DNA of 34,049 nt from an uncultured Clostridia bacterium (GCA_937874195.1 CALNBM010000036.1:1-34049); one strand, 5' to 3'. Counted from the first letter of the stretch, positions 16,502 to 25,874 are shown. A program made the numbers and translations. The notes: a model not told the origin generated them from the sequence alone.

Positions 16502-17854
16502 TCACGAAACCAAATCCACTACAACTTTTCTAAGAGCAGTTTTATTTGATTTTTTTGGTTGAGTACTTTTTTCGATTTTTTCAGTTTTATTATCTTCCAC
16601 AATTCTATCTCTAATTATAATTGGTTCTTCATTGTTAAGCACCGTGTTTTCACTAATTTTGATTTTAGAAATAGTTTTATCACTAGGCGTTAAGAACATT
16701 AAATCTAACATGCTGTCTTCCATAATAGTTCTAAGCCCTCTTGCACCGGTTTTTAGTTCTATTGCCCGTTTTGCGACTGCTTTTACCGCTTTATTATCAA
16801 ACTCTAATTCAACACCATCTAGTTTAAACATTGTTTGATATTGTTTTACTATGGCATTTTTAGGTTCGCACATAATTCGAGTTAACGCATTTTCATCAAG
16901 TTCGTTTAAACCCACAACTATTGGCAATCTTCCAACAAACTCTGGTATTAAGCCATATTTAATTAAATCTTGTGGTTGAATTTGTGCAATAATAGATGAA
17001 ATATCTTTTTCGTTTTCTTGCTTGATTTCTGCATTAAAGCCAAGTGAACTTTTATTAACACGCTTTTCAATAATGTCAGTAAGCCCGACAAAAGCACCAC
17101 CAGTTATAAATAAAATATTAGTAGTATCAATTTGGAACAATTCTTGATGAGGATGCTTTCTTCCACCTTGTGGTGGAACGGAAGCCATTGTGCTTTCAAT
17201 TATTTTAAGAAGTGCTTGTTGCACACCTTCACCACTCACATCTCTTGTTATACTTCTATTCTCAGTTTTACGGGATATTTTATCAATTTCGTCAACATAA
17301 ACAATGCCCCGTTCTGCTTTTTTTATATCATAGTTTGCATTTTGAATAAGTTTTAGTAAAATGTTTTCAACATCTTCTCCAACATATCCTGCTTCTGTTA
17401 AAGTGGTTGCATCTGCTTGTGCAAAAGGCACTTTTAAAATTTTCGCAAGTGTTTTTGCCATCATTGTTTTTCCTGTGCCCGTTGGACCAATAAGGAGAAC
17501 ATTGCTTTTGTCTAAGTCTAAAATTTCTTTATTTTTTGAATTTAATGCATCAATGTTATAGTTTAATCGTTTATAATGGTTATATACTGCAACACTTAAC
17601 ACTCTCTTTGCATCATCTTGCCCGATAATATATTCATCTAGCATATTTTTAAGTTCATTTGGCGTTGGAAGCTCAATTTTAGTGAGACCTAATTTTTTAT
17701 GGTCTTCGGTAAGCATTTCTTTACAAATAGATACACATTCTTCGCAAATAAAACTAGCACCATCAGGGCTAGATATAAGTTTCTTTGCATCTACTTGACC
17801 TCTTCCGCAAAAAGAACAGTTCATACTTCCAATACTTTTGTTGTTGTTTGCCAT
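16502..17854 (-). CDS. clpX: ATP-dependent Clp protease ATP-binding subunit ClpX
   Basis: Hexameric AAA+ unfoldase that feeds substrates to ClpP. The N-terminal zinc-binding domain has Cys at 13, 16, 37 and 40. Walker A GPTGTGKT is at 123-130, the pore loop GYVGEDVE follows near 155, Walker B VYVDEID is near 185, and the RKHPHQE segment near 230 and LVGLNELDE near 315 are as in ClpX. The IGF-type loop that docks on ClpP is represented by LGF near 273. The 450-aa length includes a Lys-rich tail of about 40 residues beyond the usual end. ATG start, 37 bp after clpP, with AAGGAA. Confidence 0.96.
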   Translation of the reverse strand: MANNNKSIGSMNCSFCGRGQVDAKKLISSPDGASFICEECVSICKEMLTEDHKKLGLTKIELPTPNELKNMLDEYIIGQDDAKRVLSVAVYNHYKRLNYNIDALNSKNKEILDLDKSNVLLIGPTGTGKTMMAKTLAKILKVPFAQADATTLTEAGYVGEDVENILLKLIQNANYDIKKAERGIVYVDEIDKISRKTENRSITRDVSGEGVQQALLKIIESTMASVPPQGGRKHPHQELFQIDTTNILFITGGAFVGLTDIIEKRVNKSSLGFNAEIKQENEKDISSIIAQIQPQDLIKYGLIPEFVGRLPIVVGLNELDENALTRIMCEPKNAIVKQYQTMFKLDGVELEFDNKAVKAVAKRAIELKTGARGLRTIMEDSMLDLMFLTPSDKTISKIKISENTVLNNEEPIIIRDRIVEDNKTEKIEKSTQPKKSNKTALRKVVVDLVS

Positions 17855-17891
17855 TTAGTTAGTAATTCCTTTTTTATTTTTAATTAAATCT

Positions 17892-18485
17892 TTAATTATT
17901 AAGTTTTAAATCTCGTTTCTTAATAACTTTATCAACTATTCCATATTTATACGCTTCATCTGCATTCATGAAAAAATCTCTATCAACATCTTTTTCAATT
18001 TCTTCTAAAGTTTTACCAGTGTTTTCACATAAAATTTTATTAAGCTTATTTCTTGTTTTTACTATATGATTAGCAGATATTAAAATATCTGACGCTTGCC
18101 CTTGCACTCCGCCTAGTGGTTGATGAATCATAACTTCACTGTTTGGCAAACATAACCTTTTCCCTTTTGTGCCGCTAGAAAGTAAAAGTGCGCCCATTGA
18201 TGCTGCAAATCCAATACAAATTGTTGAAACATCACATTTTATAAATTTTATTGTGTCATAAATAGCCATACCAGCAGTAACGCTTCCACCTGGACTATTA
18301 ATATATAACGAAATATCTTTTGATGGGTTTTTTGCTTCTAAATAAATAAGTTGAGCGACGACTGTGTTTGCAGATGCATCAGTTATTTCACCTGTTATAA
18401 ACACAATTCTATCTTCTAATAATCTGCTGTATATATCGTAACTTCTTTCTCCCGAACCCATTTGGTCGACAACCATTGGTATCAT
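17892..18485 (-). CDS. clpP: ATP-dependent Clp protease proteolytic subunit ClpP
   Basis: Self-compartmentalised serine protease forming a tetradecamer capped by ClpX. The catalytic triad is visible: Ser96 in GFAASMGA, His121 in MIHQPLGG and Asp170 in DRDFF. Length 197 aa is standard, and the short N-terminal stretch before MVVDQMGSGERSYDI fits a short propeptide. ATG start with AGGAG. It sits 51 bp after tig and 37 bp before clpX, the usual tig-clpP-clpX order, so chaperone and protease are co-expressed. No CtsR-type heptamer repeats were seen at the tig promoter. Confidence 0.97.
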   Translation of the reverse strand: MIPMVVDQMGSGERSYDIYSRLLEDRIVFITGEITDASANTVVAQLIYLEAKNPSKDISLYINSPGGSVTAGMAIYDTIKFIKCDVSTICIGFAASMGALLLSSGTKGKRLCLPNSEVMIHQPLGGVQGQASDILISANHIVKTRNKLNKILCENTGKTLEEIEKDVDRDFFMNADEAYKYGIVDKVIKKRDLKLNN

Positions 18486-18536
18486 ATAAAACTCCTAATA
18501 ATTATAGTATATAATATATTTATGAATATTTATTAA

Positions 18537-19820
18537 TTAGTTTGTATTATTATCCATTAAGAATTGTAGTAGTTTATGAATTAACATGTCATTTTTTAGA
18601 TAATTAACGCGTTCTTCTGTTATTGTTTTTTTAAAATCAGCTAGTGATTTATTCATAGATTTTGCAAGTTCGCCTAAGCGTTCATCAAGTTCTTTATTAT
18701 CAATTTCTATTTTTTCTGCTTTAATAATTTCTTGCAATGCAAGTCTTACTTTAACGCTTTTTAATGCGTGCTCTTTTCTTTCTTTTTTTATATTTTCGAT
18801 TGTAGTATTTAAATATTTAGCATAATCTTCTAATTTTATACCTTGATAATTTAATCTATCTTCCATATCTTGCATTAAGGCATCGTTTTCTTGTTCAACC
18901 ATGCAGGCTGGCACATCAACTTTTAAATCATCTATAATTGCATCAAGAATTTGGTTTTCCAGTTGTGCTTTATTTTCTTCGTCAAATTTCTTTTGCAATT
19001 TTTCTTTAATATCTTTTTTATATTCTTCTAGCGTTTCAAATTTGCTAACATCACTTGCAAACTCGTCGTTTATTTCCGGCAATTCTTTTTCTTTAATTGT
19101 GTTAATGGTAACTGCAAAAACGGCTTTTTTATTTGCTAATTCTATTGCATGATATTCTTCTGGAAAAGTTACTTCAACATCTTTATTATCCCCAGTTTTA
19201 AGCCCTACTAATTGATCTTCAAAAGTGTCAATAAAACTTTTACTGCCAATTTCTAAATCAAACCCAGTAGCAGTTCCGCCATCAAACTTCTTTCCATCTA
19301 TGCTACCGCTAAAATCTATGTTAACAACATGCCCTTCTTTAACTTTACCATTTTCAACTTCAACCATACGCACATTTCTTTGTTGTATGTTTTTAAGTTC
19401 TTCTTGAATATCTTCTTCTGTTACTTCTTTGACTTCTTTTTTAAAGCCGAGTCCCTTATATTTCCCAAGTTGTACATCTGGCCTAACAGTAACTTCCGCA
19501 ATAATTATAACACCATCTTCACCAAAATTTTTAATATCGATATTTGGCGATTCAACAACTTCTAAATCTTTTTCTTTGGTTAAAATTTCATTATATGCAT
19601 GAAAAAACGCATGATTCAATGCATCTTCAAAAAACACATTTTCTCCATAAGTTTTTTCAATAACTTTTCTCGGAACTTTTCCCTTTCTAAAGCCTTCAAC
19701 TGCATACTTACTCTTATTATGATTATAACTATCGTTTAGTGCATGCTCCCATTCTTCCTTAGAAATAGTTATTTCAAATTGCATTTTTTTGTTTTCTAAT
19801 TTTTTTGATATGTATTCCAT
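18537..19820 (-). CDS. tig: Trigger factor
   Basis: Ribosome-associated chaperone and prolyl isomerase that shields nascent chains at the exit tunnel. The ribosome-binding signature GFRKGKVPR is at residues 43-51, the FKBP-like domain spans about 150-240 (VNIDFSGSIDGKKFDGG), and the C-terminal helical arms fill the rest to residue 427. A TTG eight codons upstream (19844) keeps the frame open, but the ATG at 19820 has AGGAGA at ideal spacing and gives the normal N-terminus, so I start there. A promoter lies just upstream; holA is 92 bp away. Confidence 0.96.
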   Translation of the reverse strand: MEYISKKLENKKMQFEITISKEEWEHALNDSYNHNKSKYAVEGFRKGKVPRKVIEKTYGENVFFEDALNHAFFHAYNEILTKEKDLEVVESPNIDIKNFGEDGVIIIAEVTVRPDVQLGKYKGLGFKKEVKEVTEEDIQEELKNIQQRNVRMVEVENGKVKEGHVVNIDFSGSIDGKKFDGGTATGFDLEIGSKSFIDTFEDQLVGLKTGDNKDVEVTFPEEYHAIELANKKAVFAVTINTIKEKELPEINDEFASDVSKFETLEEYKKDIKEKLQKKFDEENKAQLENQILDAIIDDLKVDVPACMVEQENDALMQDMEDRLNYQGIKLEDYAKYLNTTIENIKKERKEHALKSVKVRLALQEIIKAEKIEIDNKELDERLGELAKSMNKSLADFKKTITEERVNYLKNDMLIHKLLQFLMDNNTN

Positions 19821-19842
19821 ATTCTCTCCTATTTGTAAATTC

Positions 19843-19886
19843 AACGCTTTTGATTATATCACACAAGCCAATTGTTATCAAGCGTT
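19843..19886 (-). promoter_or_regulatory. tig-clpP-clpX promoter flanked by an inverted repeat
   Basis: On the minus strand TTGATA (19876-19881), 17-bp spacer, TATAAT (19853-19858), about 30 bp before the tig start. AACGCTT (19843-19849) and AAGCGTT (19880-19886) are perfect inverted arms lying just downstream of the -10 and over the -35. An operator for an unidentified regulator is possible. It matches neither the CIRCE nor the CtsR consensus as I know them. Confidence 0.72.
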
Positions 19887-19911
19887 TCATCCTTTTAATA
19901 TGCAAATAAAA

Positions 19912-20904
19912 CTAACTACTAACAGTCATTTCTTCATTCAAAATAAAAAAGGTTAGTATGCTTATTGCTATATTTAACTGCATGACACTTGTTTTAGTTT
20001 TATATTCTAATGCAGAACATAAATCACAAATTTGTCTTAGTTTCTTTTTAGAAAACCACCGTGCTTGCTCGCTTGCTTTACGCACAGCAAATTCCTTAAC
20101 GCCTAATAGTTTAGATAGTTCTATGCTCGAAAGATTAGAATTTAATGATATGTGAAGCATTCTTCTAAAATGATTGTAAATAAGTGTTAACACTCCTCGT
20201 TGCCCATCTCTCTTATTTTTTAAGTTTTCTAATATTGCGAAAACTTTTTGTGAATTTTTTCGAGCCAAATTTTCTGTTAACTCATAAATTTGAAACTCCA
20301 ATTCTTCATTTACATTTTTAAGCACATCATCTAGCGATATTTCCCCTTTATCTCCTACAAAATTTATCAATTTAATAACTTCATTATTTGCTTTTAATAA
20401 ATAGCCGTTTGTGTGAGAATAAAGAAGTTCTAACCCTTCTTTTGAAATGGTTTTATTATTTTTGATAAATTCGTTTTCAATAAATTTATTGAATAATGCT
20501 TTGCCCACTCTACTGCAATCAACAGTCTCAAACTTACTTTTATCTATAGTTAATATTTTACTGTTTTCACCAGTATTTATTATTAGTGCACTACTTTCAT
20601 TCGGGTTATTCATATATTCATCTAAAAGTTGTTGGTGTAATAGTTTTGTGTTACTGGTGCTTACATTTATGTATACCAACCTTTTATCGCTAAACATAGG
20701 CAAAGTTTCCAGGCTTTTTACCACATCATCACATAAAATTGTGTCTGCGTTAAATATGCTTTCGTTTATTTCACTAAACTCAATATTATATGCTTGCTTT
20801 ATCATGCTATATGCTCGTGCTGATAAAAAGTCATCATCTCCCATAAGAAGATAATGATTTGCCACCTTTTTATTTAAATCACGCTTTAACATTTCGAATT
20901 TCAT
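19912..20904 (-). CDS. holA: DNA polymerase III subunit delta (HolA)
   Basis: Clamp-loader subunit that opens the beta sliding clamp. The 330-aa protein shows the HolA pattern: YLLMGDDDFLSARA near residue 18, where other delta subunits carry a P-loop-like but non-ATPase segment; SLETLPMFSDKRLVYI near residue 64, which carries the beta-clamp contact region; and the C-terminal helical collar domain with QRGVLTLIYNHFRRML near residue 243. holA just downstream of comEC is a conserved Firmicute arrangement; the gap here is 40 bp. The ribosome binding site is weak (AGAGAT). Confidence 0.92.
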   Translation of the reverse strand: MKFEMLKRDLNKKVANHYLLMGDDDFLSARAYSMIKQAYNIEFSEINESIFNADTILCDDVVKSLETLPMFSDKRLVYINVSTSNTKLLHQQLLDEYMNNPNESSALIINTGENSKILTIDKSKFETVDCSRVGKALFNKFIENEFIKNNKTISKEGLELLYSHTNGYLLKANNEVIKLINFVGDKGEISLDDVLKNVNEELEFQIYELTENLARKNSQKVFAILENLKNKRDGQRGVLTLIYNHFRRMLHISLNSNLSSIELSKLLGVKEFAVRKASEQARWFSKKKLRQICDLCSALEYKTKTSVMQLNIAISILTFFILNEEMTVSS

Positions 20905-20944
20905 TGATATCTCTATTAATTTATTGATTTAATATTTTATCATT

Positions 20945-23164
20945 TTAAAGGTGTAAAGTAAAGGTGTTAAGAGAATAAAGATTCACATACTTTTTAGCTT
21001 TTGTTTTGTTAATATTGTGAAATATAACATTATCAAACTGTGATATATAAGAAGAATAATCATAATTTATTGAATTTGCTATAACATAATTTGTGCCTTC
21101 TTCTAAATTATTTGCAAGATAAATAAATTCGTCTGTTTTTAATTTCTTAATAAACAATAATTGCTTGTTTGCAATTTTAATATTTACTGCAAGCGTTTGA
21201 TTGCTAAAATAATTATATTCTTTAATAAAAAACTCATCAACATTATTTTCGCCTTTTAAAAAGTTCACATTACTTCTATTATTGAGTTTAGCAAATAATA
21301 GTGGCGAACTAATAAAAAATGATGGAAAATAAACACATTCAACCTTATTATTATAAACAAACTCTAACAATGCTGGTAACATAGTTAAATCAAAATCATA
21401 AGCAATTATATTTTTAATACTTTTAATTCGGTGAGCAATCATTGATTGGTTTATATAGTAAGTGTTTTTATTAAAGCCAATTAAAGATACTTCGCTTTTT
21501 TCTGTTATCACAAAAGCATAATTGCCACTTCGCTGATAATCAATAAAAACTTTATTATGTATGGATGTTGCAGGAAAGTTTGCAAAAACCGAAACAATAA
21601 TTATAATAAAAACAAGTGTACCACTTATGGCACATTTGATTTTATCTTTCACCATTAAGTATTTTATTATAAACGCTAACAAAATTGTCAATATAACAAT
21701 AAAATACCCCACATGAAAAATGTTTATATACGCAAAAGGCATCTTAGAAAGTGCGGTAGCTATTAGTTTTATAGTATGCAAGATTACATTTGGTATTATA
21801 AGCAGAAAACTAAAAAAAGGAATTAATAACACAATTATGGAAAATAACAACAGCGAAATAAACACAAAAGAAAACATTGGAATAATTATAATATTAGCAA
21901 AAACAGATATAATGGAAACCTTATTAAAAATGTTAGCAGTAAGCGGAAATAGCACGGCATTAATTGATACAGATATAGCAAGAGCATTAGCTAAATTCTT
22001 CGGTATTTTAATGCTTTTGAAAGACTTAGTTAGAAGTGGTGCAAGGGTAATTATCGCAAATACACATAGAAATGAAAGTTGAAACCCGACAGAAAAGATT
22101 GCAAGCGGAGCAAAAATCAAAATTAATATTCCTGCTAAACTTAGCGCACTAAGTGAATCATAGCGTTTACCTAATAAGTTGGCTCCAAGCATCACCAGTC
22201 CCATAATTGTTGCTCGCAGGACACTAAAAGTGAAATCACATAAATAGCAATAAAATAGTACTATTAACGCAATAATTAAAAAGTGCCACCAAGTTTTCTT
22301 TTTTGAAATTGCATTTAAGATATATAATAACACAGCCATTAACACACCAACATGCAAGCCCGACACTGATAAAATATGAGAAATGCCCACAAGAGAAAAA
22401 GCCTCGTTGATTTCATACGGAAAATCCTGTCTAACACCAAATAGAACAGACATGCATACGCTTGCATTTTCTAAATTTAATTCTCTAGATAATATGTTAA
22501 ATATATTTTGTCGCAGTTTTTCCGCAAAAGATAATCTCCCTGCTGTTACAGCAACTAAACCATCACTATCCATATTAAATTGATAAGCATTTGAATACAA
22601 AAACCGAGATATGTTTACCTGATTAGAATATATTGATTGAAGTGATAAAGAGCCTTTAATTTCAATAGTGTCGCTAGTTTGAAAATGCAGTTCTTTCTCA
22701 TCATCGTAAATATAAACAACGCAACCACTCTCAAGTTTTGTATTATCTTCTTTAACGAAAACATTTTCTAATACAATTCGCCCGTTATCAATTTCAACTA
22801 CCTTTCCAATAATAGAGCATTGCTCAAACCTATAATTTTTTAGGAGCGAAAATTTATTTGTTTGAATATATCCAGCACACGCACCTAAAACAAACGCAAC
22901 GATAATAATAAGCATATATTTATAATTATTTTTTATGTATATTGAAAATTTTTTGGAAACAATTTTTTCTTTTCTTTCCAAAAAGTACAAACCAGTAAAA
23001 ACAAAAAAAATCAGCATTAAAAGTGAAAATATCACCATGCTGAAATCAAAACGCCCAAAAATACCAGCCGATAAAAAATTATATATGCAAACTATGCCTG
23101 CACCAAATGCTATGAAAATTAAAAATAACGAACGAATATTTATTATTCTTTTGTTGTTTTCCAC
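20945..23164 (-). CDS. comEC: ComEC/Rec2 competence protein with degenerate C-terminal domain
   Basis: Inner-membrane channel for transformation DNA. The 739 residues hold an N-terminal cluster of membrane helices (1-110), a DUF4131/OB-like soluble segment (about 115-215), and the competence domain with GISHILSVSGLHVGVL near 255-270 and many helices to about 520. The C-terminal part (about 535-739) sits where ComEC carries a metallo-beta-lactamase-like domain thought to degrade the non-transforming strand. Here the opening DVGQGD-type motif reads DYQRSGN and no HxHxDH exists; the aligned stretch reads AYDFDLTML. The metal site is therefore lost. The start is GTG (GTG GAA AAC) with no clear ribosome binding site; an in-frame TAA lies four codons upstream. 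It follows spoIVFB by 51 bp. Confidence 0.9.
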   Translation of the reverse strand: MENNKRIINIRSLFLIFIAFGAGIVCIYNFLSAGIFGRFDFSMVIFSLLMLIFFVFTGLYFLERKEKIVSKKFSIYIKNNYKYMLIIIVAFVLGACAGYIQTNKFSLLKNYRFEQCSIIGKVVEIDNGRIVLENVFVKEDNTKLESGCVVYIYDDEKELHFQTSDTIEIKGSLSLQSIYSNQVNISRFLYSNAYQFNMDSDGLVAVTAGRLSFAEKLRQNIFNILSRELNLENASVCMSVLFGVRQDFPYEINEAFSLVGISHILSVSGLHVGVLMAVLLYILNAISKKKTWWHFLIIALIVLFYCYLCDFTFSVLRATIMGLVMLGANLLGKRYDSLSALSLAGILILIFAPLAIFSVGFQLSFLCVFAIITLAPLLTKSFKSIKIPKNLANALAISVSINAVLFPLTANIFNKVSIISVFANIIIIPMFSFVFISLLLFSIIVLLIPFFSFLLIIPNVILHTIKLIATALSKMPFAYINIFHVGYFIVILTILLAFIIKYLMVKDKIKCAISGTLVFIIIIVSVFANFPATSIHNKVFIDYQRSGNYAFVITEKSEVSLIGFNKNTYYINQSMIAHRIKSIKNIIAYDFDLTMLPALLEFVYNNKVECVYFPSFFISSPLLFAKLNNRSNVNFLKGENNVDEFFIKEYNYFSNQTLAVNIKIANKQLLFIKKLKTDEFIYLANNLEEGTNYVIANSINYDYSSYISQFDNVIFHNINKTKAKKYVNLYSLNTFTLHL

Positions 23165-23215
23165 TAAAATATTTTAGCATAAATTAATAAAGTCACCAAC
23201 GAATATAAGTTGAAT

Positions 23216-24022
23216 TTAAGATTGCTTTTGCGCTCCTTCTATTGCATGAACTAAATCGTTTTGTGATATTTTATTTATAACCTTATTATTTTCGTCCACT
23301 AAAATAAACTGGCAATAATATTTTGGAGTTAAATATTTAACTAATTTATAAATATTGTTTGTTTGAACAATAAATGTTTTAACTTCTAAAACTTTGTTTT
23401 TATTAATTGAAAAACTTGAGTATTCTTTATAAATTTCGCCTGAATTTTCACTAATGGCTAAAAATATAAAAAGTGAAATAAAAAACAAGTTTAAATTAAT
23501 TGAGTGAAAAGCCGAATAAAAAAACAATCCTGAAAATAGTACAACACTAATATAACTTATAATTTTCATTATTTTATAAGCTTTAGATTTGCTGGTTTTG
23601 TTTTTTAATAAATTAAGCACAACTCGCCCAGCGTCTAATGGAAAAATAGGAAATAGATTAAATATTGCAATATATAGATTTGCGTTTACAAATAAAACAG
23701 TGTGGAAATATATCTCCGGAAATACCCACCATAACGCCATAAAAATAACCACTAAAATTATATTTGTAAAAGGACCTGCTAAAGAAATTATAATATCGTG
23801 TTTCCTACTAAAATAATTATTTCCTTTAATCTGGGCACCATGAAAAGAAAAAGTTATTTTTTCAAAACTATAACCATACAAATATGCCACAAAAAAATGT
23901 GCATATTCATGGATTAATAACACAGCTGAATAAATAATTAACTCTTCTAACCATCCAAAATATGCACTTATAAAAATAAATATTAGATAAATAGGTTCAA
24001 ATTGAAATTTTAATTTCCCCAT
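23216..24022 (-). CDS. spoIVFB: Site-2 protease family M50 protein, SpoIVFB-like
   Basis: Intramembrane zinc metalloprotease of the outer forespore membrane which, in Bacillus, cleaves pro-sigma-K in the mother cell. HEYAH at 38-42 gives the zinc ligands and catalytic Glu39. The second motif, NLFPIFPLDAGR (122-133), holds Asn122 and the third ligand Asp130. About six membrane helices occupy the first 190 residues, and the C-terminal 70 or so resemble a short CBS-like domain that binds ATP in SpoIVFB. Length 268 aa is normal. It overlaps spoIVFA by 13 bp and has no ribosome binding site of its own, so it is probably made by translational coupling, which would balance protease and inhibitor. 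Confidence 0.9.
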   Translation of the reverse strand: MGKLKFQFEPIYLIFIFISAYFGWLEELIIYSAVLLIHEYAHFFVAYLYGYSFEKITFSFHGAQIKGNNYFSRKHDIIISLAGPFTNIILVVIFMALWWVFPEIYFHTVLFVNANLYIAIFNLFPIFPLDAGRVVLNLLKNKTSKSKAYKIMKIISYISVVLFSGLFFYSAFHSINLNLFFISLFIFLAISENSGEIYKEYSSFSINKNKVLEVKTFIVQTNNIYKLVKYLTPKYYCQFILVDENNKVINKISQNDLVHAIEGAQKQS

Positions 24023-24627
24023 GTGATAACATTATTTGTTAATTTTATGTTGTTAACCGCATTGCCTTTTTCAAATATTTTAAAAATCACCTTTTCTCCA
24101 ACACTTGCGCTTGCTAACTTATCTCCTTTTTTCACAACAGTTGCCACCACAACTCCGCTCACAGCAATGTTTTCAATAACGCTTTCTATATCTTTCGAAT
24201 GTAAGATTTTAATATATTTAACACCATCTGCGTTTTCCCCAACTTCGCTAACAATCCCACTCTCCGTTGCTGAAACAACCACATTTTCTTTAACAGTAAT
24301 ATTTATACAATTATTTTTAACCTCTATACTGCTTGACGCAAGTGGTAATTGAAATTCTAACACCTTGTCCTCAAATTCATATCCCACACTATCCACAAAC
24401 GACACTCCGCTGTTATCAACAAACGGTGAATATATTGGATTAGAAAGATTTGCTATATTTGTAAAAATATCATGGTCAACACCATATCTTGAAAAGAAAA
24501 CACCAGTTAAGGGTAGCAAAAGAACTAGCAACATAACAAGCACTTGTTTAAATTTAGCGTGCTTTATGTTTTTATAAATTATTTCATTTTTTGTGAGTGT
24601 TAACACTTCAACTTTTCGTATACTCAT
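24010..24627 (-). CDS. spoIVFA: SpoIVFA-like regulator with degenerate LytM/M23 domain
   Basis: In Bacillus SpoIVFA anchors and restrains SpoIVFB. This 205-aa protein has a short cytoplasmic N-terminus, one membrane helix (about 29-48) and an extracytoplasmic LytM/M23-fold region at about 90-200 (VSATESGIVSEVGEN, KILHSKDIESVIENI, VVKKGDKLASASVG). The Zn-binding His and Asp residues of active M23 peptidases are missing, as expected for a regulatory SpoIVFA. ATG start with AAGGAG. Gene order and the 13-bp overlap with the SpoIVFB gene are the main support. Confidence 0.82.
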   Translation of the reverse strand: MSIRKVEVLTLTKNEIIYKNIKHAKFKQVLVMLLVLLLPLTGVFFSRYGVDHDIFTNIANLSNPIYSPFVDNSGVSFVDSVGYEFEDKVLEFQLPLASSSIEVKNNCINITVKENVVVSATESGIVSEVGENADGVKYIKILHSKDIESVIENIAVSGVVVATVVKKGDKLASASVGEKVIFKIFEKGNAVNNIKLTNNVITWGN

Positions 24628-24707
24628 AACATTCTCCTTATAAAATTTTATGAGTAGTACATGCTTTATAGAACTAAATTTTTGTCTTTCGTTTAAGAAA
24701 TTAACCT

Positions 24708-24965
24708 TTAAAAATCTATCTCCATAAAACTTGATGCAGGTTTAATTCGTCTTGCTTTGGCAACCACTTGTAATTGATAATAACCGCTGTTATCAACAAA
24801 TATATCTAAATCTAAATTCTCCGCAGATACTTCCATATAGTTTTTAAGAATATGTAAAATCTCACTTTTTAAAACATTTTTAATTTTTAGTGGATTATCT
24901 TCTTTGTTTTTTACTAACACATTTTTTAACCTTGATTCGCACATTAATTGTAGTTCGCTTTTCAT
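24708..24965 (-). CDS. minE: Cell division topological specificity factor MinE
   Basis: Small protein that stimulates MinD ATPase and drives Min oscillation so septa avoid the poles. The 85-aa sequence has the anti-MinCD region (about 10-32, SRLKNVLVKNKEDN) and the dimerisation domain with LKSEILHILKNYMEVSAENLD and a following beta strand. The N-terminal membrane-binding segment is shorter and less hydrophobic than in Escherichia coli. ATG start with AGGGGA, 10 bp after minD. No minC adjoins. Confidence 0.85.
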   Translation of the reverse strand: MKSELQLMCESRLKNVLVKNKEDNPLKIKNVLKSEILHILKNYMEVSAENLDLDIFVDNSGYYQLQVVAKARRIKPASSFMEIDF

Positions 24966-24975
24966 TTTTCCCCTT

Positions 24976-25770
24976 TTAAACTATTCTTTTAAGATTCCGC
25001 CTAAACGCGCCAAACATTCCTTTATATTTTTTAGTACAATCAAACACTTCCTTTTTGCCCTCATGCATTTTTTTTGCTACCATTATAAACGAATCTTTTG
25101 CTTCACTTTCCCCTCTAACCGCTCCGCCAATTAGCAGTTGACCGGCAATATTGTCATCTTCTGGGATAACACCTAATAAATCAATATTTAAATATTCGTT
25201 TATTGTTTCAATAGAAATCATATCACCATTTAATATTAAATCACCTCTTGCTCTATTAACAATTAATGATAAATTATCTATATTAAAATTTTGCAAAAAT
25301 CCAATAATTTTATCCGCATCTCGAACGGAAGAAATATGTGGAGTTGTCACGACTATTGCTTCGTCCGCTATTTCTGCTGCTCTATAAAACCCATTTTCAA
25401 TTCCTGCTGGACAATCAATCAAAATATAATCAAACGCAAATTCAATTTCACTTAAAACATCATTTATTATTTTACCAGTTATATTCACATTTGAATATGT
25501 ATGATTACTAGGAAAAACATATAAATCTGGTGTGAAAAAATCTTGAATAATGGCTTGCTTTGGTCTGCAACGCCCTTCTAAAACATCGATTAAGTCATAA
25601 ACAATTTTATTTTCCACCCCCATAACAACATCCAAGTTATTAAGCCCAAAATCCACATCCACTAAAAGCACTTTGGCTTTTCTTAATGCAAGAGCGTAAC
25701 CAAGATTAGCACACACAGTTGTTTTCCCCACGCCACCTTTGCCGCTTGTTATAACTATTCTTCTTGCCAT
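24976..25770 (-). CDS. minD: Septum site-determining ATPase MinD
   Basis: Peripheral membrane ATPase of the ParA/MinD family. The deviant Walker A KGGVGKT is at residues 11-17 and VDVDFGLNNLD, the switch region, near 38-48. A C-terminal amphipathic helix (GMFGAFRRNLKRIV) provides membrane targeting. Length 264 aa from the start chosen. The frame extends 18 codons further upstream (to 25824), but the ATG at 25770 has AAGGAG at the right distance and gives the canonical N-terminus. Paired with minE 10 bp downstream. In many Clostridia minC precedes minD; here the upstream neighbour is the MreB-like gene. Confidence 0.95.
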   Translation of the reverse strand: MARRIVITSGKGGVGKTTVCANLGYALALRKAKVLLVDVDFGLNNLDVVMGVENKIVYDLIDVLEGRCRPKQAIIQDFFTPDLYVFPSNHTYSNVNITGKIINDVLSEIEFAFDYILIDCPAGIENGFYRAAEIADEAIVVTTPHISSVRDADKIIGFLQNFNIDNLSLIVNRARGDLILNGDMISIETINEYLNIDLLGVIPEDDNIAGQLLIGGAVRGESEAKDSFIMVAKKMHEGKKEVFDCTKKYKGMFGAFRRNLKRIV

Positions 25771-25828
25771 TTTTTCTCCTTGATTATAAAAATTACTAAA
25801 CATGATAGCGGGGTATAATCCCACTTGC

Positions 25829-25856
25829 TTAATACTATCTTTTAAAACATTGTAAA
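25829..25856 (-). promoter_or_regulatory. Candidate minDE promoter
   Basis: TTTACA (25851-25856), 16-bp spacer, TATTAA (25829-25834) on the minus strand, in the gap between the MreB-like gene and minD and downstream of a terminator-like hairpin. Confidence 0.5.
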
Positions 25857-25874
25857 CCAGTAACCAAAAAAAAT

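Noticed and set aside
20447..20854. 135-codon plus-strand hydrophobic frame opposite holA
   Set aside because: Antisense to a clear holA. Hydrophobic composition is what complementing Lys/Asn/Glu codons gives; no start signals.
24596..24607. Palindrome AGTGTTAACACT
   Set aside because: It lies inside the spoIVFA coding sequence and is explained by the codons there; no promoter next to it.
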